Shown here piece after piece: positions 33,429 to 41,581 of a stretch of DNA of 49,643 nucleotides. The position numbers were made by a program, and so were the translations under genes. Below the pieces are notes generated by a model. It made no database searches. It was not told where the DNA came from and saw only the letters and a program-made list of their open reading frames with translations. The first letter of the stretch is position 1. Each line of letters begins with the position of its first letter. This DNA comes from Streptomyces sp. CoH27 (GTDB taxonomy: Bacteria > Actinomycetota > Actinomycetes > Streptomycetales > Streptomycetaceae), in the NCBI RefSeq assembly GCF_020181035.1, contig NZ_JAIQYY010000031.1:1-49643 (forward strand), read 5' to 3'.

Positions 33429-35138
33429 GTGCCCGAGCCGAAGTGGTCCCGCCCGGCAGCGGGCCGCGAACCGGCCGCCGCCGCGCTGCTGTCCTGGCTG
33501 GCCGACCCGGACGCCCCGCGCCTGTGTGTGGTGACCGGGGGCGAGGGGTGCGGCAAATCGACGCTGCTGGCGTGGTTGATCGGGCACGGGACGCGGGAGG
33601 GGACGCTGCCGGAAAGCCGGGTGCACGGCTTTGTCCCGATGGCAGGGGAAAGCGCCCTCACGGCCACCTGGACCCTGGCGCAGCAGTTGGCAATCGCCGC
33701 ACGGACCCCGGGGGATCTGGTGACCGCCCTCGCAGCCGACGGACGCCGTACGGTGATCGTGCTGCCGGACCTGCACTCGGCCGACGATCCCGACACGGTC
33801 GCGGAACTTGTCCTTCGTCTCGTCCAGTTGGGGCACGTCCGACTCATTGTGGAACTGCGTGGCGACAGTGATGTGGCAGGTGGCCTCCTGGCCACGCGTC
33901 CCGCAGTAATGGACCTCGACGAGAGGCAGTGGACCGACCCGGAGCGGTACGCGGTGTGGGCCAGGGAGCAGGACTCCCGCGGGCCGGCGGAACCGGAGGA
34001 TGACGGAGCCCTGCCAGAGCTGTCGGCCGTCGACTTGTACGACCCCGCCGCTGTCTGCGCCGCGGACCCGTGGCAGGTGACTCGCCTGTACGAACGCTCG
34101 GACGAGGCTCATGGCGGTCTGCGGACGGCCTGGTTGCGAGCAGGGGTGTCCCTGACCCGTGAGCAGACGCCCGCGGACCGGGCCGTCGTACTCCTGGCGG
34201 CGCTGGGCGACGGGGCCGACCCGAGGCTGCCGCAGGCGATCTCTGCGCTGGCCGAGAGCGCGGCGTGGCAGGTTGTCTGGAGCAGGGTCCGCGGCGATGT
34301 GCGACCACCGTGGCCGGGACCGGCGCATGCGCTCGCGTGCGCTCGTGGGCATCTGCTCGTGGCTGATCACCAAGGCACGGTCCGCCTGGTGGATGCGAGG
34401 GACGCCGCGCCGGTCGGCAGGCTGCCGGAGCCGGTGCGACAGGCGCGCGCTGTCGCCGCCACGCACGGGGGCGACGTAATCGTCCTGGACGCACAGGGCC
34501 GGCTGGACACAGGGCGCAACCCCACCGCACCGAGGCCCACAGGCCTGTCGGCACTGCTGGACGACGGGCCGACGCCTCTGGAGCGGCTGGCACAGGCCGC
34601 GCGAGCTCAACTGGACGGTCAGGTCACGGCATTGGCGGCCTGTGAACAATTGCTTGCCGTCGGTGACGGGGCAGGTCGAGTACACGCCTTCACGGAAGGC
34701 GACTCGCAAGTCGACGCAGAGGTCGAAGCGGAGCCAAGGTCTTTCACGGTCCGGCTGCACGAGGGAGAGGTCACAGGTGTGGCAGCCCTGCGCCTCACCG
34801 TACCCGAGGACGGACCGGGCATCCCACTGGTCTACAGCGGCGGCTACGACGGGACGGTACGGGCATGGGGCCCGGGCGCCGAGCCGCTCGCCTCCCCCGT
34901 CCGGTCACGGCCGTACCCGGTGACGGCGCTGGCGGCGGCCGGGGCCACAGGCGCAGGCGGTGCGCCGGTGCTGGCCGTCGGGTGGGCGGATGGCCTGGTC
35001 GAACACCACACCCTGGACGAGGACGGCACGGTCCGCACCTACTGGCCCGGAGCCCCGGTGCACTCGCTGGCGTTGACCGGCACCGGCGCGCTTCTTGTCG
35101 GCACGGACGAGATGCTGGTGTGTCTGCGTCCCGTCTGA
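33429..35138 (+). CDS. P-loop ATPase with C-terminal beta-propeller (STAND-like)
   Basis: 569 residues. A Walker A loop GGEGCGKST (37-45, Lys43) and Walker B TVIVLPDLHSAD (about 108-119) lie in an N-terminal ATPase core; the helical region to about 300 has a LYERSDEAHGGLRTAWL pattern. The second half (about 300-569) consists of WD-like blades (for example LACARGHLLVADHQGTVRLV, then LVYSGGYDGTVRAWGPG and VLAVGWADGLVEHHTL). This is the layout of STAND-type switches that sense and oligomerise. GTG start after GGAAGGGGGAG; an overlapping GTG at 33399 is an alternative. Possibly co-transcribed with the SUKH-deaminase gene. No obvious effector domain of its own. Confidence 0.75.
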   Translation: MPEPKWSRPAAGREPAAAALLSWLADPDAPRLCVVTGGEGCGKSTLLAWLIGHGTREGTLPESRVHGFVPMAGESALTATWTLAQQLAIAARTPGDLVTALAADGRRTVIVLPDLHSADDPDTVAELVLRLVQLGHVRLIVELRGDSDVAGGLLATRPAVMDLDERQWTDPERYAVWAREQDSRGPAEPEDDGALPELSAVDLYDPAAVCAADPWQVTRLYERSDEAHGGLRTAWLRAGVSLTREQTPADRAVVLLAALGDGADPRLPQAISALAESAAWQVVWSRVRGDVRPPWPGPAHALACARGHLLVADHQGTVRLVDARDAAPVGRLPEPVRQARAVAATHGGDVIVLDAQGRLDTGRNPTAPRPTGLSALLDDGPTPLERLAQAARAQLDGQVTALAACEQLLAVGDGAGRVHAFTEGDSQVDAEVEAEPRSFTVRLHEGEVTGVAALRLTVPEDGPGIPLVYSGGYDGTVRAWGPGAEPLASPVRSRPYPVTALAAAGATGAGGAPVLAVGWADGLVEHHTLDEDGTVRTYWPGAPVHSLALTGTGALLVGTDEMLVCLRPV

Positions 35139-35262
35139 AGACGGCTGTGGTTGTCACAGTCATGCCATAGACCCGTCAGTCATCCTTGCCTGCCAACTCT
35201 CAACCCCCGTTATGGTTTTCACACTCGTGCGATGATCACGAGAACGAGGGGTGTCACGGGGG

Positions 35263-36903
35263 ATGGGCTACACGATTCCGGGTTGGCCGGATCAAGTCGT
35301 GGACTACATCGGCATCCACTTCCCGAACGTCGACGAGGACGACTACCGCCACATGGCCGACGCCATGCGGGAGTTCGCCGACAAGTTCGAGGGCCACGGA
35401 GCCGACGCGCACAAGACGGTGGAGGCCATCCTCGCCTCCTCGCACGGCTGGGCGGTCCACTCCATGCAGACCCACTGGAACCAGGTCAAGGCCGGCCACC
35501 TGGACAAGATCCCGGAGCTGGCCCGCCTGTTCGCCGACGCCCTGGACGTGATCGCGGACGTCATCTTCGGCATGAAGACGAAGGCCGAGGCCGAACTCGC
35601 CGTCATGGCAGGCTCGGTGGGCCTCTCGCTCGGCGCGGCCTTCATCACCGGAGGCCTGTCCGCACTCCTCGGCGCGGCCGAGATCACCGCCATGCGGCAG
35701 CTGGTGAAACGAATCATCGACGACGCGGCCAACCAGATCGTGAACGAACTGATGGCCAAGGTCACGGAGCCGGTCAACGCCAAGCTGGAGGCGATGATCC
35801 AGGACGCGGTCCTGAACCTGGCGGAGGATGCGTTCACCCTGCCGCCTGCCCCGACCGGCGCGGGCAGCGGTGGTAGTGGCGGCGCCGACCACGGGCACGG
35901 TCACGGACACCATAGCGGCATGCAGCTGGCCTCGGCGGGAGCCGGGAACGGCGGCATGGAACTGGCCTCGGCGTCTGGTGTTTCGGGCGCTGGAGGTGAC
36001 CTCCACATCGACCACGACGAGTTCGAAAGCGGCGCCGGCAAGCTCTCCTTCCACGGCAGCGAACTCCACCGGAACAGCGCGGCCCCGCTGGGCCGCGCCA
36101 GGAGCCTGTTCGGCCGCAACAGGGGCAAGGATCCCTTCACCCAGACCTTCGACTCGATGCTGCACGGGGCGCTGGAAGGCTGCGAGCAGGCTCTCAAGAA
36201 GGTCAGCACACACCTTGCGGAGACGGTCCCGAAGCGCGCGAAGGCGGTCTCGCAACTCCACAAGGACATCGACCACGAGGTAGGAGAGCAGGCCAAAGAC
36301 GTCCGCACCTACCTGCTGCACACTGACGGCAGTGTGCAGCGTCTCCATTCCGACGGCAACCTCCATCCTCTCGACAGCACAGACCGGCACCGGCTGCACG
36401 GGGTTCTCGATGCCAACGGGCGGGCCTGGCGTCCGCAGACCCGACGAGACCAGGATGAGACGAAGGTACCGAACTCTCATACAGGGAAGGTGCATTCGAC
36501 AAAGGTCGACCCGTATACCGATGAGCTCGGCCAGGCAACGCAGCTTGCCCGGTACGCCAGGAACGACTACGACGGAAACAACTATGCCGCGGGCCGGTAT
36601 ATTGACCCCGAAGGCCGAGGTACGAGCATCCTCGTCGGATACAGCGAGGACGGTATGCATTCTGAGCGTTCCATCGGGTATCCACTGCTGCACAGGAAGA
36701 CCCAGTCCGGGCTCAAAGAGGTGTTCACCGAGCGTGAGCCGTGCCAAAAGAAGCCCAGTTGCGACCGCTGGTTGAATCTGCGATTCCGTGCCACCACGAC
36801 AGTGCATCACTACAACAGCTACGACCAGTCACTTCCACGCCATACCCGGGACAAGGAACACAAGGCCTACATGGAAGAACTGAGACTACATCACGGACGA
36901 TAG
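35263..36903 (+). CDS. WXG100-type polymorphic toxin with C-terminal deaminase
   Basis: 546 residues. Residues about 1-190 form an all-helical WXG100-like N-terminus (GWPDQVVDYIGIHFPNVD, then a W-x-x-H-W-like turn near SHGWAVHSMQTHWNQV and an Ala/Gly-rich hairpin), the module used for export through a type VII system. A Gly/His linker and a pretoxin region (about 230-400) follow. The toxin tip (about 400-546) bears His466-Glu468 (GMHSERSIGYPLL) and Cys494/Cys500 (TEREPCQKKPSCDRWL), a zinc deaminase core acting on nucleic acid or nucleotides. The ATG was taken over GTG 35251. The tip has lower GC than the N-terminus. A SUKH-type immunity gene follows. Confidence 0.82.
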   Translation: MGYTIPGWPDQVVDYIGIHFPNVDEDDYRHMADAMREFADKFEGHGADAHKTVEAILASSHGWAVHSMQTHWNQVKAGHLDKIPELARLFADALDVIADVIFGMKTKAEAELAVMAGSVGLSLGAAFITGGLSALLGAAEITAMRQLVKRIIDDAANQIVNELMAKVTEPVNAKLEAMIQDAVLNLAEDAFTLPPAPTGAGSGGSGGADHGHGHGHHSGMQLASAGAGNGGMELASASGVSGAGGDLHIDHDEFESGAGKLSFHGSELHRNSAAPLGRARSLFGRNRGKDPFTQTFDSMLHGALEGCEQALKKVSTHLAETVPKRAKAVSQLHKDIDHEVGEQAKDVRTYLLHTDGSVQRLHSDGNLHPLDSTDRHRLHGVLDANGRAWRPQTRRDQDETKVPNSHTGKVHSTKVDPYTDELGQATQLARYARNDYDGNNYAAGRYIDPEGRGTSILVGYSEDGMHSERSIGYPLLHRKTQSGLKEVFTEREPCQKKPSCDRWLNLRFRATTTVHHYNSYDQSLPRHTRDKEHKAYMEELRLHHGR

Positions 36904-36943
36904 AAAGACGTTCCCCAACTGACGTGATCTGGAAGGTATTCAC

Positions 36944-37507
36944 ATGAGTTTCGCCGTCTCATCGAATGACGTGCTGGAATCATTCGGGCTGACGGGAGTC
37001 GTCTACTTCCCTCGGTTTGATACGGCAGAGAACCTGCTCGACGAGCGGACAGCGCTGTTTCTCAGCCAGGTGGGGCTGCCACACACCAACTGGTTCAAGT
37101 CCAAGGCCAGCGTCGGCCAGGACGAATCGATCAGCCTGACCGAGTGGTTCAGCCCTGAAGACGGACCACTGCCCGCGGAATGCCGAAACTGGCTCGTGCT
37201 GGCTTATTTTGCGGCCTCTCTCATTGCATTGGATCCCAAGACCGGCAGGGTCTACGCATTCGGCGAAGGAGAACCCCTGGACTCCTACACCGAGCTCCAC
37301 GCGGATGTCGAGTCATTGGTCTACTCCCTACACCTGTTCCAGCAGTTCCTGCAGTTCCTGCAGCACGAACGGGACGAGGACGCCGAACTGGAATCGCGAG
37401 TAGAGAGCCTCCGGTCCCGTATGTCCGAATTTGATTCTCTACCTTTCCAGGACGACGAGTCCCAGTGGAACCTGGTGCTCGAAGAGGTCCTCGACGGCAT
37501 TTGGTAG
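36944..37507 (+). CDS. SUKH-type immunity protein for the deaminase toxin
   Basis: 187 residues, acidic. The SUKH-4 pattern is visible: LESFGLTGVVYFPRFD, then LFLSQVGLPHTNWF, NWLVLAYFAASLIALDPKTG and LDSYTELHADVESLVYSLHL. Placed 40 nt after the toxin stop, it should neutralise the deaminase tip by direct binding. Its GC content is markedly lower than the surroundings (many AAT, TTT, GAA codons), like the toxin tip, so the two seem to have moved as one cassette. The ATG follows GGAAGG. Confidence 0.8.
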   Translation: MSFAVSSNDVLESFGLTGVVYFPRFDTAENLLDERTALFLSQVGLPHTNWFKSKASVGQDESISLTEWFSPEDGPLPAECRNWLVLAYFAASLIALDPKTGRVYAFGEGEPLDSYTELHADVESLVYSLHLFQQFLQFLQHERDEDAELESRVESLRSRMSEFDSLPFQDDESQWNLVLEEVLDGIW

Positions 37508-37511
37508 GAAC

Positions 37512-38810
37512 GTGCGAATCACAGAGGCGATCAAGGCTCTTGCAGCGGATCCGTACCGACGGGAGGCGGCGCGGGTCAGGCTGGCTGTGAAGGGCCCAGC
37601 GGTGGTGCGGCCGCTCATCGACGAGCTGCTGGACATGACGTCACCCGTACCACCGGGGGAGATAGAAAGGCTGCTGGTCAAATGGCTCCCGGAACACGCC
37701 TATGACGAGGTGCTGGCAGCCGTGGCCTCGGTATCGGACGAGGAGCCGCACCGTCGCCTGAGCAGCGTCTTCGCGTCGTTCGGCATGGTCGACCGCTACA
37801 TCGAGGCACTGAACCATCCGTCCGCGTCCGTACGGCTCTCCGCCGCCAACGGCATCCAGTCCGCCTGCTCGGTCGCCTACGGCCGTAAGCCGAATCCCGA
37901 CGTGGACTACGACGCGGTGATCGGCGCGCTGATTCCGCTGCTCGCCGACCCGGATCCGGATGTTCTCCAGCGCGTGACCTGGCTGCTGTGCATGCTGGGG
38001 CCGGGTGTCGTGGAGCCGATGCGGCAGGTGCGCAGGCACGGTCCCGGCAAGCTGCGGGCTCGCGCGCTGTCGGTGCTGGCCGCGGTCGGCGGCGAGGAGG
38101 CTCTGTCGACGGCGGACCGGGCCGCCGTAGAACGACTGATCCGCATCAAGCTGCTGGACGACCAGGCCCGACCACTGGACGTCTGCTTCACGTCCTGGAT
38201 CGCCGTCCCCGGCGGCGACCAGCAGGGAATCACGGAACTTCTTGACCTCTTCGAGGCGAGGCCAGCCACCTTCGCGCTGGGGCACAGCATCGGGGCCCAC
38301 GACAGCCACGACGGCTTCGAGTACGGCAGGGTGTACGTCACCCCGGAAGTCGACGGGTGGACCCTCGTCCTCGGTCCCTGGTGCAACCCTGTCGAAGAGG
38401 AGCGCGCGGAGGACGTGCTGCGCGTCGTCACGGAACTGAGCCGGCGCTACGGCAAGGCCCAGGCCTACTACTTCGGTGAACAGGGCGGCGGTTCGGGCTG
38501 GCTCGTCGCGGAGAACGGCGACGTGGTGCGGCGCTACGGCGGCTTCCAGGGGGAGGCCGACGCGCGGTACACACTGGGCGCACCCCTGCCGGAAGAGCGC
38601 GCCGCCTGCATCGAGGAGGGCCTTGCACCGGACGACGAGGAGGACTGGGCGGACTTCGCCCCCTACCTCGCGCCTGACCTGGCACGCCAACTAGGCGTGA
38701 GTCCCTTCGGCTTGGGCGCACCCACAACGGTGCGCGGAGCCGGGATCGTGGCCCTGACCCCGTACGCACGAGAGCACGGAAGACCGGCCACGGGGGCATA
38801 CGCCATCTGA
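37512..38810 (+). CDS. HEAT-repeat protein linked to the toxin-immunity cassette
   Basis: 432 residues from a GTG 4 nt after the previous stop. Residues about 1-230 are helical HEAT-like repeats (VVRPLIDELLDMTSPVPP, then ALNHPSASVRLSAANG, LIPLLADPDPDVLQRVTWLL). The C-terminal region (about 250-400) shows WTLVLGPWCNPVEEERAED, YYFGEQGGGSGWLVAENGDV and EERAACIEEGL. I do not recognise a named family for this part. The tight spacing makes co-transcription with the immunity gene likely. It could be a second immunity protein or a remnant of an older cassette. Confidence 0.65.
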   Translation: MRITEAIKALAADPYRREAARVRLAVKGPAVVRPLIDELLDMTSPVPPGEIERLLVKWLPEHAYDEVLAAVASVSDEEPHRRLSSVFASFGMVDRYIEALNHPSASVRLSAANGIQSACSVAYGRKPNPDVDYDAVIGALIPLLADPDPDVLQRVTWLLCMLGPGVVEPMRQVRRHGPGKLRARALSVLAAVGGEEALSTADRAAVERLIRIKLLDDQARPLDVCFTSWIAVPGGDQQGITELLDLFEARPATFALGHSIGAHDSHDGFEYGRVYVTPEVDGWTLVLGPWCNPVEEERAEDVLRVVTELSRRYGKAQAYYFGEQGGGSGWLVAENGDVVRRYGGFQGEADARYTLGAPLPEERAACIEEGLAPDDEEDWADFAPYLAPDLARQLGVSPFGLGAPTTVRGAGIVALTPYAREHGRPATGAYAI

Positions 38811-38816
38811 CAACGG

Positions 38817-39779
38817 CTAGCTGGAGGGCTCGTCCCCGTCCTGCGCATTCTCCACCGCAAGCTCCCGGGCCCGTCGCACCAGGGCCTGCCGTACGGCGTC
38901 CGGCCCGAGAACCCGCAACGGCGTTCCCAAGCCCAGCAGATAGCGGGCCAGGCCGTCCGCGTCCGGGCCGCCGATGTCGACCGTGGTCGCGGCCGGGCCG
39001 CCGGGATGGTGGGTGCCGATCGTGGCGGGGATGAGGCGGAGGGCTTCCCGGAGGGGGACGGGGAGGCGGATGGTCGCCGTCAGCGGGTAGGGGCCGTTGG
39101 CGATGTTGCGGGAGACCAGGTGGGCCGGGTCCGGGGGGTCGGTGAGGTCCGCCGGGTGGCCGGTGAGCTGGAGGCGGTCGACGCGGTCGGCGCGAAAGGT
39201 GCGCCACTGGCCCCGGGCCACGTCCCGCGCGACGAAGTACCAGCGCCTGCCCGTGTGGACCAGGCGGTACGGGTCGATGTCCCGGACGGTCACCCGCCCC
39301 TCCCCGTCCGTGTACGACAGCCGGGCCCGCTCCCCGCTCCGGCACGCTGCCGCCAGTTCCAGCAGCAGGCCGGGGCTGATCTGCGGCGCGTCGGTGCCCG
39401 GGAGTCGTACGAAGGTGTCGTCCAGCTCGCCGAGGCGGTCCGCGATGCGCCGGGGCAGGACCTGGCGCAGCTTCAGCATCGCGGACAGGGCCGCCTGGTC
39501 CCCGCCCAGCGCCGCCTCGCTCAGCCCCACCGCCACGGCCAGCGCCTCCTCGTCGTCCAGGATCAGCGGGGGCAGGCGGGAGCCGGCGCGCAGGCGGTAG
39601 CCGCCCCAGGGGCCGGCCTCGGAGTCCACCGTGTAGCCGAGTTCCCGCAGCCTCGCGACATCCCTGCGGACCGTCCGATCCGTGACCTCCATGCGGTCCG
39701 CCAGTTCGGCGCAGGTCCAGGACGGGCGGGAGGAGAGGAGGGACAGCAGGCGCAGGAGGCGGGCGGACGAGCTGAGCAC
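38817..39779 (-). CDS. WYL-domain transcriptional regulator (DeoR-like HTH)
   Basis: 320 residues from a GTG at 39779. N-terminal HTH (LLRLLSLLSSRPSWTCAELA, VTDRTVRRDVARLRELGY), then a WYL domain (about 130-220) with RLVHTGRRWYFVARD, and a WCX tail. The frame is open to 39836, but that would place an 8-bp operator dyad inside the gene. WYL proteins bind nucleotides or small ligands. Divergent from the VOC gene. Confidence 0.88.
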   Translation of the reverse strand: MLSSSARLLRLLSLLSSRPSWTCAELADRMEVTDRTVRRDVARLRELGYTVDSEAGPWGGYRLRAGSRLPPLILDDEEALAVAVGLSEAALGGDQAALSAMLKLRQVLPRRIADRLGELDDTFVRLPGTDAPQISPGLLLELAAACRSGERARLSYTDGEGRVTVRDIDPYRLVHTGRRWYFVARDVARGQWRTFRADRVDRLQLTGHPADLTDPPDPAHLVSRNIANGPYPLTATIRLPVPLREALRLIPATIGTHHPGGPAATTVDIGGPDADGLARYLLGLGTPLRVLGPDAVRQALVRRARELAVENAQDGDEPSS

Positions 39780-39810
39780 GGTGGGAAAGTCTGGCACAGG
39801 GTTCGCCGTA

Positions 39811-39833
39811 ACCAGGACCAGAACTGTCCTGGT
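39811..39833. promoter_or_regulatory. 8-bp operator dyad between WYL regulator and VOC gene
   Basis: ACCAGGAC (39811-39818) and GTCCTGGT (39826-39833) are perfect inverted repeats with a 7-nt spacer, in the middle of the divergent intergenic region. A natural operator for the WYL regulator. Confidence 0.6.
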
Positions 39834-39853
39834 CACGTCCTAGCGTGCTCCCC

Positions 39854-40243
39854 ATGACCACGGACGACACCTCTTCCGCCCCCGCCTTCCGCTACGCCGC
39901 CGTCACCTTCGACTGCGCCGACCCCGCCGAAATGGCCCGCTTCTACGGCGAGTTGCTCGGCTTCCCGGTCCTGTTCTCCACCGACGACTTCGTCCTGCTC
40001 GGCAAGGAGGGCGCCGCCGGCCTCGGCTTCAACCGCCTCGCCGACTACCGCCGGCCGACCTGGCCGGACCCGGCGCAGGAGAAGCAGGCGCACATCGAGT
40101 TGGGCGTGGACGACCTGGACCTCGCCGAGAAGCGGTTGCTCGAACTGGGCGCGATCAAGCCCGAGTTCCAGCCGCAGCCGGAGCGGTGGCGGGTGCTGCT
40201 GGACCCGGCGGGGCATCCGTTCTGCATCACGACGCTGGTCTGA
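39854..40243 (+). CDS. VOC-family (glyoxalase/bleomycin-resistance-like) protein
   Basis: 129 residues, one vicinal-oxygen-chelate domain: AVTFDCADPAEMARFYGELL, then GFPVLFSTDDFVLLGKEGA, KQAHIELGVDDLDLAEKRLL and VLLDPAGHPFCITTL. Metal ligands are not obvious. Divergent from the WYL regulator, with an operator between, so it is likely the regulator's target. Could bind an antibiotic or process a small electrophile. Confidence 0.9.
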   Translation: MTTDDTSSAPAFRYAAVTFDCADPAEMARFYGELLGFPVLFSTDDFVLLGKEGAAGLGFNRLADYRRPTWPDPAQEKQAHIELGVDDLDLAEKRLLELGAIKPEFQPQPERWRVLLDPAGHPFCITTLV

Positions 40244-40250
40244 AACCCAG

Positions 40251-40952
40251 TCAGAGGGAGCGCAGCAGCCAGGTCAGTCCCAGCTCACGGGCCGTCAGAC
40301 CGGCCGTCTCGCGGAGCTGGTCGGCTTCGGCACCGGCGGGCAGTTCGCCGGCGAGGGTGAGGGCCGCTGCCGCCGTCTGCGGACGGGCGCCCAGGGCGGC
40401 CCGCAGGTGGTAGGACCGGCGGAGCTGGGCGATGCCCTGTTCCCGGTCCTGCTCCAGCATGTGAGCGCCGATGTGGCGTACGGCGTAGGACTCCAGCAGT
40501 GCGTCACCTTGTTCCCGGGCCTGCTCCAGCGCCTTCCGGTAGGACGGCCCGGCCGCGCCGGGATCGCCGTCGACGTTGTCGGCGATCACCCCGAGCCAGA
40601 ACGCGGCCCAGCCGGCCAACCGTGCGTCGGCCGTCGCGGCGGTGAAGTCCTCGCGGGCCTGCGGCAGGTCCTCGGGGAGCGGGCCCAGGTTGAACAGCAG
40701 CCGGGTGTAGCGGACTTGTGCGTCCAGATATCCGGCGAGCACCGGGTCGTACGGCCGGAGCGCGCCGACCGCGTCCTGTGCCGCCGCGGCGCCGTCCAGC
40801 CGCCACCAGTACCGGTCCACCAGGATCTCGGCCCGTTCCGCAAGCGCGTCCTCGGGCAGCGCGGCCCACGCCTCGTCCCACCGGCCCGCACGGTGCAGGA
40901 TTCGCGCGACGGCAGGCCCACGGTCCACCATGTAGGCGGCATCAGTATTCAT
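40251..40952 (-). CDS. TPR-like helical protein of unknown function
   Basis: 233 residues, almost all alpha-helix, with TPR-like stretches (RILHRAGRWDEAWAAL, then SYRKALEQAREQGDALLESY and RSYHLRAALGARPQTAAAAL). No enzyme motif. Probably a protein-protein interaction scaffold. Divergent from the CGNR gene, whose start lies 38 nt away, so the two share one promoter region. Confidence 0.65.
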   Translation of the reverse strand: MNTDAAYMVDRGPAVARILHRAGRWDEAWAALPEDALAERAEILVDRYWWRLDGAAAAQDAVGALRPYDPVLAGYLDAQVRYTRLLFNLGPLPEDLPQAREDFTAATADARLAGWAAFWLGVIADNVDGDPGAAGPSYRKALEQAREQGDALLESYAVRHIGAHMLEQDREQGIAQLRRSYHLRAALGARPQTAAAALTLAGELPAGAEADQLRETAGLTARELGLTWLLRSL

Positions 40953-40989
40953 GGTGCCTACTCTTCAGTCAGGGGAGGTAGGTGGTCAA

Positions 40990-41499
40990 GTGCGTTACGT
41001 CGACTACATCGGGAATCTGACCCGACTCGCGGTCGAGATGGTCAACGGCGACGTCCCGAGCGAGCTGCGCCAGGAGATGTTCCGCCAGCACCGGATCGCC
41101 GAGCCGGGCACCGAGCGGCTCGACGCGTTCCTGCCCGCACTGCGTGCAGCGGTCGAGGCCGCGTCCCAGGGCGGGCCGGTCGATCCCGTCAACGCCCTGC
41201 TGGAACGGCACCCGCCGCTCATCCGGGTCGACGACCACGACGGCGAGGGCTCCGCGCACCTGCACTTCGCCCCGAACGGCGAGGATGCCGTGAGCTGGCT
41301 CGGGCGCAGTTGCGCCGCCGCGCTCGCACACGTCGTCTGCGGCGATCCGGCCGTGACGATCGGCCGCTGCCACGCCGTCGACTGCGGGCGCTTCTACGTC
41401 GACGACTCCCGCAACCGCACCCGACGGTTCTGCTCCAACGCCTGCGCCAGCCGGACCACCGTCGCCGCGTACCGCGCCCGCCGCAAGGCCGCGGGCTGA
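40990..41499 (+). CDS. CGNR zinc-finger regulator (ABATE domain)
   Basis: 169 residues. The C-terminal CGNR-type zinc finger has Cys127, Cys132, Cys148 and Cys152 (GRCHAVDCGRFYVDD, then RRFCSNACASRT) followed by a basic tail. The N-terminal ABATE-type helical domain has YIGNLTRLAVEMVNG. GTG start with GGGGAGG upstream; the ATG at 40951 overlaps the divergent gene's start. These proteins are stress-linked regulators in actinobacteria; the target is unknown. Confidence 0.88.
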   Translation: MRYVDYIGNLTRLAVEMVNGDVPSELRQEMFRQHRIAEPGTERLDAFLPALRAAVEAASQGGPVDPVNALLERHPPLIRVDDHDGEGSAHLHFAPNGEDAVSWLGRSCAAALAHVVCGDPAVTIGRCHAVDCGRFYVDDSRNRTRRFCSNACASRTTVAAYRARRKAAG

Positions 41500-41501
41500 C
41501 A

Positions 41502-41523
41502 GGGCCGCGGACGCGAGCGGCCC
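41502..41523. terminator. Hairpin terminator between CGNR and glycosyltransferase genes
   Basis: GGGCCGC (41502-41508) and GCGGCCC (41517-41523) form a perfect stem with an 8-nt loop, between convergent genes. Confidence 0.6.
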
Positions 41524-41581
41524 GAAAGAGCGGTGTCCCTGGCCGGGGTCGGCCCTTGGCGGGGCCGTGCTTTCAGAGAGG

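Noticed and set aside
37210..37220. TTA in the immunity gene
   Set aside because: The letters tta occur here out of frame (GCT TAT TTT); it is not a leucine codon.
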